47,904 nt of DNA from a virus. The notes beneath the pieces are model-generated. The model ran no database searches. It saw nothing but the letters and a program-made list of their open reading frames with translations, and was not told where the DNA came from. Where the stretch lies: the IMG/VR virus record IMGVR_UViG_3300045925_000050, positions 1-47,904 of that record, one strand, 5' to 3'. Positions within the stretch are counted from its first letter, which is position 1. Every line of letters starts with the position of its first letter. Positions 1 through 6,827 of this stretch are shown here, in pieces. The translations under genes and the position numbers were made by a program.

Positions 1-27
1 GCAGAACGGACACGCTTTGCCACGCTT
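1..27. repeat. Terminal direct repeat, left copy (circular join)
   Basis: Bases 1-27 are identical to 47878-47904. A minus-strand reading frame continues across the join without interruption, so the repeat is best read as assembly overlap of a circular or circularly permuted genome and not as a biological long terminal repeat. A true 27-bp terminal redundancy cannot be excluded from sequence alone. Confidence 0.9.
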
Positions 28-342
28 GTGCTCGGCCTGCTCGGGGAACATCGGGTCCCAGGGCTCGGCAGCGGTGAACTCATCGATCACCTTCTGCTCT
101 TGCCCAGGTGCTACGTAGTTGAGTGGTGCAGGAGCCGACGTTCCCGCCGGCCTCGTGTTGATCGGGATCTCCGCGCGCAGCAGTTGGCCGCGCCACAGCG
201 TCTTCACACGAGCTCGGTGCGCACCATGCCGGACTTCGATCTCGACGGGAACGCTGTAGAGCAGCTTGAAGCCAAGCCACTTCCGCAGCCTAGTCGTCGT
301 CGTCGTAATCCTTGTCGCCAAGCCCTTCAGGAAGTGCCTCAC
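1..342 (-). CDS. Hypothetical protein with C-terminal zinc-ribbon half-site (spans the circular join)
   Basis: This is the 5' and central part of a 121-residue protein whose last 8 codons lie at 47877-47854, beyond the join. The chosen start is GTG at 342, preceded by a strong GGAGG-type ribosome site and lying inside the 3' end of the small terminase gene (53-bp overlap). The first 17 or so residues are threonine-rich because they read the Asp-codon tail of the upstream gene out of frame; a later TTG start is possible. The C-terminus carries CPFCGH, a Cys-x2-Cys zinc-binding half-site. The stop overlaps the ATG of the following glycosyltransferase as ATGA. I do not recognise the family. Its place between small terminase and the glycosyltransferase island says only that it is expressed with late genes. 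Confidence 0.7.
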   Translation of the reverse strand, partial: MRHFLKGLATRITTTTTRLRKWLGFKLLYSVPVEIEVRHGAHRARVKTLWRGQLLRAEIPINTRPAGTSAPAPLNYVAPGQEQKVIDEFTAAEPWDPMFPEQAEHKRGKACPFC

Positions 343-1024
343 CCTTGTCCTCCAGTTGGGCGAGCTCCTGAACTTCGATCTTCCGTCGTTGTTGTTTGTC
401 ACGGAGCTTGTAGAGCCTCTCGATCTCGGCTTTCTGTTCGTCGTCGATCTTGTGGACCACCTCGGTCTTGTTGATCGCCTTGTCCACTATACCGATCGAC
501 TGAAGAACTTCGATCTTCTCACGTTCGATTTGCCAGTATGATCGATGATCTCCCGCTGCCACTGCCATCTCCTGCGCGTGTTCGCTCGCAAGCTGGAGCT
601 GGCCTGCGATCGTGTCTAGGCGGATGCCTACGACCTGTTCGCCCAGGCGGCCGGCGTAGATGTTCCAGGTGCGCATCACCTGATCGACGCCGATGCCCAG
701 GTCTCGCGCGATCACCTCGCTCCGGAACCCGTGGTCCCGCAGCGCAGCGATGATCGCGATCTGCTGCACAGGCACCAGCGCAGCGAACCATGCAGCCCGC
801 TCGTCGCGCGGGGTCACCTGCAACGTGCCCCACAAACGCTCCCCGAGATCCTTCAGCGAGTAGCGCGTGGTCACGCCGTCCGGGGCCTTCGGAGGAGTGA
901 CCCCAGCCTCGAACACGAGATCCGCGAGCTGCTGCACGTTGAGGCCGGCGGCCGACGCGGCAGCTTCGAGCTGCGCCCGAGCTGCCGGGTTCGCGATCGT
1001 GGGAGGTTGCTTCTGCTTCGGCAT
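290..1024 (-). CDS. terS: Probable terminase small subunit (helix-turn-helix protein)
   Basis: The product is a 244-residue, largely helical protein. A helix-turn-helix-like stretch lies around residues 98-125 (GFRSEVIARDLGIGVDQVMR), followed by a charged region (EIERLYKLRDKQQRRK) and a tail of four aspartates. This DNA-binding core with an acidic tail fits a small terminase, which recognises phage DNA for packaging and loads the large subunit. No better candidate exists in the genome, and the gene lies upstream of the large terminase on the same strand, separated by the glycosyltransferase island. The ATG overlaps the stop of the HNH gene as TGATG. Small terminases diverge fast, so the call rests on architecture and position; another DNA-binding regulator is the alternative. 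Confidence 0.55.
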   Translation of the reverse strand: MPKQKQPPTIANPAARAQLEAAASAAGLNVQQLADLVFEAGVTPPKAPDGVTTRYSLKDLGERLWGTLQVTPRDERAAWFAALVPVQQIAIIAALRDHGFRSEVIARDLGIGVDQVMRTWNIYAGRLGEQVVGIRLDTIAGQLQLASEHAQEMAVAAGDHRSYWQIEREKIEVLQSIGIVDKAINKTEVVHKIDDEQKAEIERLYKLRDKQQRRKIEVQELAQLEDKGEALPEGLGDKDYDDDD

Positions 1025-1581
1025 CAGAACGGAATGTCCTCGTGTCGGTCTGGACCGTTGTAGCTCGGGCCGAGCTCGCAGTCATCCTCCCACCGCATCC
1101 TGCGCTCGATCGCTTCCTCGCTCCAGTTGGACGCAACGTTCTCGGAGTGCGTCTGCCACGCGAGGTTCGAAGCTCGATTGTCGAGCGAGTTGTGGTTCAG
1201 GTGCGCGCAGTCAGTCTGCTCGGGTCCCGGCACTCCGTGAAATGCCAGACACACGAGCCGATGCACGAAGTGCTTCTCTCGCGCCCCGTTGTGCGTGAGG
1301 CAGACGCGCGCAGCCTTGCGTCCATGCCGCTCCTCAATCCAGGGAGCGAGCAGAGCTCCTCGCTTCTCGACGCGCGCACCGACGAGCTCGGCCAGCCAGA
1401 GCTCTATCGGCGCGACTTGGTAGCGCGGCGAGACCGAGCGGATCCGGCCTTGGTCGGACGCTTCGTAGCCTTCGTAGCCGGGGATCGCTTTCCAGGCTTC
1501 ATCACGTTGACCTGAACCTGCTGGATCGTGCCCCTCACGTCGTGACCGACCCACTTCGGCATCGTGCGCTTGATGGTCCAT
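1024..1581 (-). CDS. HNH homing-type endonuclease with NUMOD4 domain
   Basis: From about base 1494 downward the frame encodes a NUMOD4 DNA-binding motif (WKAIPGYEGYEASDQGRIRS), then the HNH core with HRLVCLAFHG and CAHLNHNSLDNRASNL. These are the hallmarks of free-standing phage homing endonucleases that nick DNA to spread themselves. The conserved region has no ATG, GTG or TTG directly before it. The nearest in-frame ATG is at 1581, which adds about 29 residues that look like out-of-frame reading of the upstream gene, so the true start is uncertain; entry by frameshifting from the upstream gene or a non-standard start is possible. The gene lies out of frame over the last 170 bp of its neighbour (1404-1709), which suggests it landed there. 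The stop overlaps the small terminase ATG. Confidence 0.85.
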   Translation of the reverse strand: MDHQAHDAEVGRSRREGHDPAGSGQRDEAWKAIPGYEGYEASDQGRIRSVSPRYQVAPIELWLAELVGARVEKRGALLAPWIEERHGRKAARVCLTHNGAREKHFVHRLVCLAFHGVPGPEQTDCAHLNHNSLDNRASNLAWQTHSENVASNWSEEAIERRMRWEDDCELGPSYNGPDRHEDIPF

Positions 1582-1709
1582 CGGGCAGCTCGATCGTTCA
1601 TGTCCTTCCGGCGGATCTGACCGAACACGAGAGAGCGGAGCTCCAGGAGCTCGCTGTGGGTAAGAACGGTGTCGCACTCGACAGACAAGATCACGCGGCG
1701 GGTCTTCAT
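1404..1709 (-). CDS. Small phage protein, 3' end overprinted by HNH gene
   Basis: This 101-residue frame starts at an ATG (MKTRRVILSVEC). A TTG at 1745 would add 12 residues. The N-terminal beta-alpha-beta pattern and the closing strand IQQVQVNV resemble small unknown proteins common in tailed phages. The last 30 or so residues are a Lys/Arg/Thr-rich tail that coincides with the out-of-frame NUMOD4 coding sequence of the next gene. The original C-terminus has therefore probably been replaced when the HNH gene arrived. Function unknown. Confidence 0.6.
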   Translation of the reverse strand: MKTRRVILSVECDTVLTHSELLELRSLVFGQIRRKDMNDRAARWTIKRTMPKWVGHDVRGTIQQVQVNVMKPGKRSPATKATKRPTKAGSARSRRATKSRR

Positions 1710-1746
1710 GTCTTCGATCTTCGAGTCGCGATCAGCGATTGTCAAG

Positions 1747-2001
1747 CTACCGAATGCGAATCAAGGGCATGGCCACCCTGGTCAGCTCTTCCCAGTCGAT
1801 CGGCGTCTTGGCCACGACCTTCCTGAGCTGCTTCCAGATCGGGTCGCAGCGGTCGTTCTTGAGCCCCCACAGCACGGCCGCTCGCACGCGAGCATCCTTG
1901 GTGGCAATGCCACGCGCCAGCATGCTGAACGCATGGCAGAGGCACTCTCCGCGCTCCTCGCGCGTGCCTGCTCGCCTCGGTGTGGTGTCGTCGAAGATCA
2001 T
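1747..2001 (-). CDS. Hypothetical protein, 84 aa
   Basis: The ATG overlaps the stop of the Acb2-like gene (ATGA), indicating translational coupling. The product is helical with a central hydrophobic patch and a paired-Cys segment (CLCHAFSML). No family is recognised. It is part of the tight small-gene run that opens the minus-strand block. Confidence 0.65.
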   Translation of the reverse strand: MIFDDTTPRRAGTREERGECLCHAFSMLARGIATKDARVRAAVLWGLKNDRCDPIWKQLRKVVAKTPIDWEELTRVAMPLIRIR

Positions 2002-2282
2002 GGCCGTGGATCATCGCACGCGATGCTCGCGTTCGCCCTCATACGCACCTCTTCGAGAGCGGTCAAGGCCAGGGAGAGCTGACGGCCTGGGTAGCAGAGC
2101 TGGCAGAGCTCATGTGCCAAGGAGTAGCAGAGTGTGCTCACTTCCTCGTGACGGCGGACAGCTTCGGAGTCGCGCGGTGGACGATAGAAGAACCTGCTGT
2201 GCAGTTCTTGATCGGTGGGGACCCCGTGCGGATTGCGCGGGGCTGGTGTGCCTTCCTCGGTGCCTTCGGTTCCGTTACCCAT
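1998..2282 (-). CDS. Acb2-like (DUF7681-type) candidate cyclic-nucleotide sponge
   Basis: This 94-residue protein ends in a pattern I recognise from the phage Acb2/DUF7681 family. An RFFYRPP element at residues 30-36 is followed by a helical segment and the block SLALTALEEVRMRANASIA at residues 70-88, matching the family signature of the type S-L-A-L-T-x-L-E-E-x-x-M-x-A-N-A-x-I-A. Characterised Acb2 proteins are small multimers that bind cyclic oligonucleotide signals and so block CBASS and related host defences. Length fits the family. Residues 1-28 are a Gly/Thr/Pro-rich extension. The gene overlaps its neighbours by 8 bp (ATGGGTAA) and by ATGA. Family membership is from memory of the motif; binding activity is inference. 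Confidence 0.72.
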   Translation of the reverse strand: MGNGTEGTEEGTPAPRNPHGVPTDQELHSRFFYRPPRDSEAVRRHEEVSTLCYSLAHELCQLCYPGRQLSLALTALEEVRMRANASIACDDPRP

Positions 2283-2508
2283 TCTTCAGCTCCTCTTCGA
2301 TCTTCAGTTCATCGATGATCTTGGCGGCCTTGATGCACTGGACGTAGGTGGGCTTCACCTGCTCGATGGTCGCCTTGCCCTTGGCGAGCGCATCCTTCCA
2401 GCACTCCATGAACAACATGAGCCCGAGCTTCTTCTGACCTTCGGTCAGCTTCGCATCGGGCGTCCAGATCTCAGTCGGCGTCGCCGGCTGCTTAGGTTGC
2501 TTTGGCAT
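2275..2508 (-). CDS. Hypothetical protein, 77 aa
   Basis: A short helical protein beginning MPKQPKQPATPTEIW and ending in a charged helix (IIDELKIEEELKNG). It overlaps the previous gene by 17 bp and the next by 8 bp. No family is recognised. It sits directly upstream of the Acb2-like gene. Confidence 0.65.
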   Translation of the reverse strand: MPKQPKQPATPTEIWTPDAKLTEGQKKLGLMLFMECWKDALAKGKATIEQVKPTYVQCIKAAKIIDELKIEEELKNG

Positions 2509-2872
2509 CGATCGTCTTCTTCGGCTTCGCCGCGATGACCACGGTCGGCTTCTGGACCACCGTGAGCGACAGGATCTCGCACGCGCGGAAGATCATCACC
2601 TGCTTGCCAGCGAGCGTGTCTCCCGATTCGTTGCGGATCCACTTCAAGGCATCGGTGGTGTCTTTGAAGGTCGGGATCGTGGGGATGGGCACCAAAGCTC
2701 CCTGTGGGAGCTTTTGCCCAGCCCCAATGATCTCGTAGATGCAGTAGTCGCCGCCCGCAGCTTCGAGCACACGTTTCCGTTGCCCGCGCGCCGGCACTTT
2801 CTTCTTTCCTTCGGAGGGGACGGGGATGGACTCGCCGGTCGGCGCGTCCAACGGTTCGGCTTGCTTGCTCAT
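2492..2872 (-). CDS. Hypothetical protein, 126 aa
   Basis: The start is the ATG overlapping the upstream stop as ATGA (MSKQAEPLDAPTG). An ATG four codons earlier is possible but lacks that coupling. A basic, Pro-rich N-terminal third is followed by a compact alpha/beta region with a hydrophobic strand (KQVMIFRACEILSL). The C-terminus is Lys-rich. Function unknown. Confidence 0.65.
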   Translation of the reverse strand: MSKQAEPLDAPTGESIPVPSEGKKKVPARGQRKRVLEAAGGDYCIYEIIGAGQKLPQGALVPIPTIPTFKDTTDALKWIRNESGDTLAGKQVMIFRACEILSLTVVQKPTVVIAAKPKKTIDAKAT

Positions 2873-3366
2873 TCGGCCGCCCACTGTATCTCCGATTCAT
2901 CGAACTTCAATGCACGAAGTTCGCTCTTCGTCCAGGTCTTCGGATGCTCCTGGCTCCATGGCGCAGAGACCGGGCAGGGCTGTTGCGGCCGTTCCGGGTA
3001 GAGCTCTGTGTCCCATTGCAGTGTGCACCTCTTGCAGAACACGTAGCGTCTCGGCCTTCCAGGCCGCATGTGATTGAAGAGATCATGTCCCTTCGTTGTG
3101 TGCGAGCGGAGAGCCACGCGCGGCTCCAGGTCCACCTCGCAGCTCTTCCGTGGTCGCCCCCTCTTGGGATACTGCTCCAGACGTTCCTTGACCCACTGCT
3201 TGTCAGGGGTGCTCTCTGCCCACCAGTCCGCGAGAAGAGCGATCATCACCTGGAAGCCGATCGCGTTCGGCTTGTAGAGGTGCATCGCTCCGATCTGTTC
3301 CTTCAGCTTCACGATGCGTTCATGAAGTTGGCTGTTGAAGTGGACCCCTGTGGTGGAGACAGCCAT
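2869..3366 (-). CDS. Hypothetical protein with CxxC site, 165 aa
   Basis: The start chosen is the ATG two bases after the upstream stop (TGA-CC-ATG). The open frame extends further upstream, but that part overlaps the preceding gene and looks non-coding. An N-terminal helical segment (HERIVKLKEQIGAMHL) is followed by a basic stretch (KRGRPRKS) and a Cys-x2-Cys site in RYVFCKRCTLQW with another Cys further on, suggesting zinc binding. A nucleic-acid-binding role is possible but unproven. Confidence 0.65.
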   Translation of the reverse strand: MAVSTTGVHFNSQLHERIVKLKEQIGAMHLYKPNAIGFQVMIALLADWWAESTPDKQWVKERLEQYPKRGRPRKSCEVDLEPRVALRSHTTKGHDLFNHMRPGRPRRYVFCKRCTLQWDTELYPERPQQPCPVSAPWSQEHPKTWTKSELRALKFDESEIQWAAE

Positions 3367-3368
3367 GG

Positions 3369-3611
3369 TCACCTCGTCCACGACGGTCGGCCTTTCCCTG
3401 GGTGTAGGCCGAACAGGTCTCGGAGCTCGCTGCCACCCGGCGGCTTCTGCAACCAGTGGTTGAACAGCACGACCAGGAACACCTCTGGCGAGCTCCATCC
3501 CTTCAGGAAGACTCCCAACTCGTCCAGCCGCTCCATCTCGTAGGTCATCTCCTTCCACAAGCTGTCGCTGACCTGGATCGTCCGGAGACCTTCGCGTCGG
3601 GGAGGAAGCAT
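3369..3611 (-). CDS. Hypothetical protein, 80 aa (first gene of the minus-strand block)
   Basis: The first gene after the divergent region. The ATG at 3611 has no clear ribosome site. The product looks like a small alpha/beta protein (IQVSDSLWKEMTYEMERL, then a hydrophobic helix FLVVLFNHWL). The IQVSDSLW opening faintly recalls ribbon-helix-helix proteins, but I would not assign it. It is followed at two bases by the next gene. Confidence 0.55.
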   Translation of the reverse strand: MLPPRREGLRTIQVSDSLWKEMTYEMERLDELGVFLKGWSSPEVFLVVLFNHWLQKPPGGSELRDLFGLHPGKGRPSWTR

Positions 3612-3724
3612 GCCCGAGATCTACCACAATCGGTAGCACAGTGCAATGTTTAGTCCCATTAGCTTACAGCGCCTTCGCGTGCGTGGGTGAGTGCGTGCCG
3701 CGTTTGCGCGCCCCCACTCCCCCT

Positions 3725-3745
3725 ACACACACACACACACACACA
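3725..3745. repeat. (AC)n dinucleotide tract, 21 nt
   Basis: An uninterrupted AC microsatellite of ten and a half units. Such tracts are uncommon in compact phage genomes. It lies downstream of a possible minus-strand -10 and so could be transcribed as a GU-rich leader. Confidence 0.95.
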
Positions 3746-3751
3746 ATAGCA
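3743..3751 (-). promoter_or_regulatory. Possible extended -10 for minus-strand block
   Basis: On the minus strand this reads TGCTATTGT, an extended -10 form (TG-n-TATTGT, four of six matches to TATAAT) in the AT-rich segment about 130 bp upstream of the first minus-strand gene. No good -35 is visible. Weak on its own; position is the main support. Confidence 0.25.
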
Positions 3752-4192
3752 CTGAATACAGACATATAGAATGATTGGACTATGGGATTGATTGCGTTGA
3801 GGGGTATCAGGTTTTCGGGGAAAAGTTGGGAAATCCTCCAGAGGTGAGAGGGTGCCTCATTCACCCCGGCAGCGCTGAGGGACCCGGCCCCGTCCGGGTC
3901 TCGCACCCGCCGCAACACCCGATGTCATCGACACTTGCGCGCGCGATCGCGCGGAGAGAACGGACGCACGCAGCTCGGGGAGACGAGCTCGCAGCATCGC
4001 CTTGCTTCAGCATGCCAGGGGACACGGCACGCCGTATCCCTTCCGAACTGCCGTCCGTCACTTCCGACAACCAGCTCTCCGGCCACTCCACTCTCGCCCC
4101 TCACCTATGCGTTCTCTCTCTGATCCGATCACCATGCCACCACTAGATCCACTGCACCTATCTTGTCCCGCCCGTCACTTAGCCTGAGCTTG

Positions 4193-4201
4193 TGGTATCA
4201 T
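4193..4201 (+). promoter_or_regulatory. Candidate extended -10 promoter for plus-strand block
   Basis: The sequence TGGTATCAT contains TG-n followed by TATCAT (five of six matches to TATAAT), about 65 bp upstream of the first plus-strand ATG. There is no good -35, as is usual for extended -10 promoters. It would start transcription near 4208 and give a leader of about 57 nt carrying a GAGG ribosome site. Confidence 0.4.
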
Positions 4202-4264
4202 CCTAGTCTAGTTCTGTTCGTTCTTTCACTGACACTCACCCTCAACACTCACGAGGCTTCACTT

Positions 4265-4807
4265 ATGGCACGCTCGATAGTTCTCCGCTTCGATGCAACT
4301 TGCTTCGACTGTGGCCGATCACTCTCCGCTGGCACCACGGCCCGATGGTTCGGCCGCGGTCGCGTCTCATGCTGCGGGCAAGCTCCCGCCGCTTCACCCG
4401 CCCCGAGCCCGAGCTCGGAGCTCAGTCTCCCGCCCGGCTTGCGGAACCCGCGGCACTCGCCGGGCGGTATCCCGCTCTCGTCTCTGATCCCGCCCGGTGC
4501 ACCCGCGCGCTACGTCGATGCCGCGACTGGCAAGCCAGTCGCGCCGAGCTCCAACGGCACGGCGTCCGAGCCAGCACCCGACAGCGAGCTCGGTCGCGCC
4601 CTTTCCATTGGCCTGAGCTCGCAGCAAGCCGGCCAGCTTGGCATCGCGTTCCCGATGGTTCGCCTTGTCGTGCGGCTCCACAGTGGCGCACGCTTCATCG
4701 TGCGTGCCGAGCACGTGGTGCACTTGTGCGCGTGCATCTCCGAGAGCATGCGTGACAAGGTGCGCGACGTGATGCGTGCCGCCCCGAGCTCAGGTGCCAC
4801 GGACTAA
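4265..4807 (+). CDS. N-terminal zinc-ribbon protein with Pro/Ser-rich linker, 180 aa
   Basis: The start is the ATG preceded by GAGG at eight bases; the upstream extension of the frame is hydrophobic noise in the leader. Residues 8-35 carry CFDCGRSL, GTTARWFGRGR and CC, a four-cysteine zinc-ribbon arrangement. A Pro/Ser/Ala-rich linker follows, then a C-terminal alpha/beta region (VRLVVRLHSGARFIVRAEHV). The function is unknown. It is the first early gene, just upstream of the DUF932 gene, and may interact with DNA or host factors; that is inference. Confidence 0.75.
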   Translation: MARSIVLRFDATCFDCGRSLSAGTTARWFGRGRVSCCGQAPAASPAPSPSSELSLPPGLRNPRHSPGGIPLSSLIPPGAPARYVDAATGKPVAPSSNGTASEPAPDSELGRALSIGLSSQQAGQLGIAFPMVRLVVRLHSGARFIVRAEHVVHLCACISESMRDKVRDVMRAAPSSGATD

Positions 4808-4898
4808 CGACCGTGGTCCGGGCCTCGTGCACTTCGCACACAAGCCCGCTGACGATGGCCCAGGGGGCCGAAACCACAAAGACACGGACACTCACCCG

Positions 4899-5984
4899 AT
4901 GGCACACTTTTGGGAAAGCGGTTTCGTAGTGCGCGAGCAAGCATGGCACGGCCTCGCCACTGTTCTCGACAAGGCCCCGACGACTGCGGAAGCTCTCCGA
5001 CAGTCGCAACTAGACTGGCACGTCAACTTGACGCCAGTGTTCGCGATGCCGGGCATGGCCCCCGAGCTCGCGGAAAAGAACGGCATCGCAGCCGCTCCGC
5101 TCTCCGATGCGCTCTACTGCGATGAAGCTCGCGCGATGGTCCGCGAGATCCACCAAAAGGACGGAACCCTGCGTTCCGACGTGTTGGGCATGGTCGGCAC
5201 GCGATACTGCCCGCTTCAGAACACCGACGCTTTCCGTTGGTTCGATCCCTTGTGCGCCGATGGCTCAGTGGAGCTCGAAAGCGCGGGCTCAGTGAAGGGC
5301 GGTCGCCACGTTTGGATCCTGGCACGCATCGCCACGAAGCCGCTACAGGTCGGACGCAAGCCGGAAGACGTGGCAACGCCCTACTTGCTGCTGTCGAACT
5401 CGCACGATGGCTCGCGCGCAGTGACGGTCGCGTTCACCCCCATTCGCGTTGTGTGTTGGAACACACTGTCCGCAGCCAACCGACAAGCGGACAAGCGTGG
5501 AGCCAGCTCGCGCAAGGTGCGGCACACTTCGGCCGCAGCCAACACGCTCGCGGGTGTCCGCGAGACGATTAGCCTAGAGGCCCGGAACTTCGAAGCTAAG
5601 GCCCTACTGTGGCGCGAGCTCGCAAAGACAGATCTGGCTCGCCCCTACAGCCAAGAGCTCGCGCGGCAAGTCGCGCGTTACGCTCGCATCGTGTTCGGCT
5701 CGCCGGCCACGGTCGCGAAACACAAGGCAGAAGGCACGCTTGCGGAGCTTCCGGAAGTGCGCGCAGAGTCGCACCTATGGGAGCTCGTGCACAAGGGGCC
5801 AGGGGCCGATTCCGCGGGTGTCTCGCCGTTCGGCCTCTACATGGCTGCGACGCACTACAGCGACCACTTCAACGGACACACTGCCGAGACGCGACTGGCT
5901 TCGACGTGGTTCGGTGCAGGTGCGCAAGTGCGCGAGCGTGCCGAAGCTGAAGCCCTTGAGCTCGCGGGCATGGGGGCGGCATGA
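4899..5984 (+). CDS. DUF932 phage/plasmid-like protein
   Basis: The protein has 361 residues from the ATG at 4899 (MAHFWESGFVVREQAWHGLA). The opening, the block VLGMVGTRYCPLQNTDAFRW, the segment YLLLSNSHDGSRAVTVAFT and IRVVCWNTLSAA are typical of the DUF932 (TIGR03299) family found in phages and plasmids. Family members are widespread in early gene clusters but their biochemical role is not established. About 90 bp separate it from the previous gene, without a strong ribosome site. The next gene starts in an ATGA overlap. Confidence 0.88.
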   Translation: MAHFWESGFVVREQAWHGLATVLDKAPTTAEALRQSQLDWHVNLTPVFAMPGMAPELAEKNGIAAAPLSDALYCDEARAMVREIHQKDGTLRSDVLGMVGTRYCPLQNTDAFRWFDPLCADGSVELESAGSVKGGRHVWILARIATKPLQVGRKPEDVATPYLLLSNSHDGSRAVTVAFTPIRVVCWNTLSAANRQADKRGASSRKVRHTSAAANTLAGVRETISLEARNFEAKALLWRELAKTDLARPYSQELARQVARYARIVFGSPATVAKHKAEGTLAELPEVRAESHLWELVHKGPGADSAGVSPFGLYMAATHYSDHFNGHTAETRLASTWFGAGAQVRERAEAEALELAGMGAA

Positions 5985-6319
5985 GCCGCCCCGACACGCT
6001 TGCGGCTCGCGTGCGTGAGATCATCGATCACCTAGACGCTCGCATCGAAGCCGCTACCTTCCAGGAAGGTGCGGACCGGCAACACTGCGTTGCCGTGGTC
6101 GGGTGTTACCACACTCTGGCCGGACGGTTGGAGCGTGACCTAGACGGCACGCTTTCCTTGTTCAACGAAGTTCGCGAGCTCGCGCGCCGCGTGCGTCAGC
6201 TCAAGCGCATCGTGCGTGACCACGCGATGATGGTAGAACGCGCGGGTGCACTCCTGCGGGCAGCCCGCAGGAGCGAAGTCGCTCGCGTCATCAAACAAGC
6301 GCAAAGGGGGACCCGGTGA
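5981..6319 (+). CDS. Hypothetical helical protein, 112 aa
   Basis: Coupled to the DUF932 gene by ATGA. The predicted product is mainly helical, with a coiled-coil-like stretch (VRELARRVRQLKRIVRDH) and a basic C-terminus. No family is recognised. Confidence 0.7.
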   Translation: MSRPDTLAARVREIIDHLDARIEAATFQEGADRQHCVAVVGCYHTLAGRLERDLDGTLSLFNEVRELARRVRQLKRIVRDHAMMVERAGALLRAARRSEVARVIKQAQRGTR

Positions 6320-6576
6320 GCCGGGTTCTCCCCTTGCCGTTCCACGTGTTCGACCAGCTCAACACGTTGCGAGCTCGCACGAGCTCCGCGGAGAACGCGC
6401 TACACGTGGTCGCGCTCTTCGATGATGGGGCGCACGTGCGAGCCTATCCGCAGGGCATGCCCGCGGTAACGCTCTGGACGAAGGGAGCCGAGCTCCCGTG
6501 TTCGCTCGCACAAGCGTGCGCGACTGTGGTCCGCCGGCTCGCGGAGCACAAGCTCAGGGAGAAGCGCGGCGGGTGA
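6316..6576 (+). CDS. Hypothetical protein, 86 aa
   Basis: The GTG start overlaps the upstream stop (GTGA). A small alpha/beta protein with no recognised family. It is the last gene before a 250-bp gap containing a strong terminator, so it ends the first early operon. Confidence 0.65.
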   Translation: MSRVLPLPFHVFDQLNTLRARTSSAENALHVVALFDDGAHVRAYPQGMPAVTLWTKGAELPCSLAQACATVVRRLAEHKLREKRGG

Positions 6577-6717
6577 CCCCCGCCGGCTGTCCCGCCGCCG
6601 GGGACGCCCATGTTCCACGGGGACCGCGAGAGATCGCGTCGCGAGAGATCCGCTTCCCTTTCGCGGAAACGGTGCTACCCTGCATGCGCACGTATCCGCG
6701 TGTCATAGGTGTGCTGC

Positions 6718-6758
6718 GCCCCGGCTTGTCGTGAGTGTCAAGCCGGGGCTTTTTCTTG
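6718..6758 (+). terminator. Rho-independent terminator
   Basis: A perfect 11-bp stem, GCCCCGGCTTG (6718-6728) with CAAGCCGGGGC (6739-6749), closes a 10-nt loop and is followed by TTTTTCTTG. This is a textbook intrinsic terminator for plus-strand transcripts leaving the first early operon. Confidence 0.93.
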
Positions 6759-6767
6759 TCACGAGGC

Positions 6768-6796
6768 TTGCCGGTCTTCGATCATCTCGGTATGCT
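6768..6796 (+). promoter_or_regulatory. Candidate sigma70-type promoter
   Basis: TTGCCG (6768-6773) and TATGCT (6791-6796) are separated by exactly 17 bp, directly after the terminator and about 30 bp before the next start codon. Matches to consensus are three and four of six. Spacing and position make this the likely promoter of the second early operon. Confidence 0.5.
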
Positions 6797-6827
6797 GATC
6801 GATGTTCAAGCAGGGGACACACTCACC

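Larger units (their letters stand above)
3612..4264. other. Divergent noncoding region; candidate promoter/origin region
   Basis: About 650 bp lie between the divergent gene blocks with no convincing gene. A GT/GC-rich stretch runs into an (AC)n tract (3725-3745), followed by an AT-richer segment at roughly 3744-3835 that contrasts with the GC-rich genome. A 7-bp inverted repeat, GACCCGG/CCGGGTC, lies at 3881-3900 without a T-run. From 3900 to 4190 the sequence is GC-rich and repeat-poor, with only implausible frames. Divergent promoters and a replication origin are reasonable functions for such a region; only the composition and repeats are directly seen. Confidence 0.5.
6577..6827 (+). other. 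Inter-operon gap with terminator and promoter
   Basis: No gene is supported here. The segment holds an imperfect GC-rich inverted repeat near 6575-6602, a strong terminator (6718-6755) and a promoter-like pair (6768-6796). A TGC-TACCCT extended -10-like element near 6673-6681 just before the terminator could start a short RNA of about 60 nt, but no good -35 supports it. Confidence 0.5.

Noticed and set aside
2869-3639. Full 256-residue frame as one gene
   Set aside because: The first 90 codons overlap the 80-residue gene in another frame and are low-complexity; an ATG two bases after that gene's stop is a better start.
3881-3900. GACCCGG/CCGGGTC hairpin as a terminator
   Set aside because: No T-run follows on either strand and no gene ends nearby in the right direction.
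3664-3918. Minus-strand frame with a VCVCVCV stretch
   Set aside because: It is the translation of the AC microsatellite and the noncoding divergent region, with no ribosome site or family resemblance.
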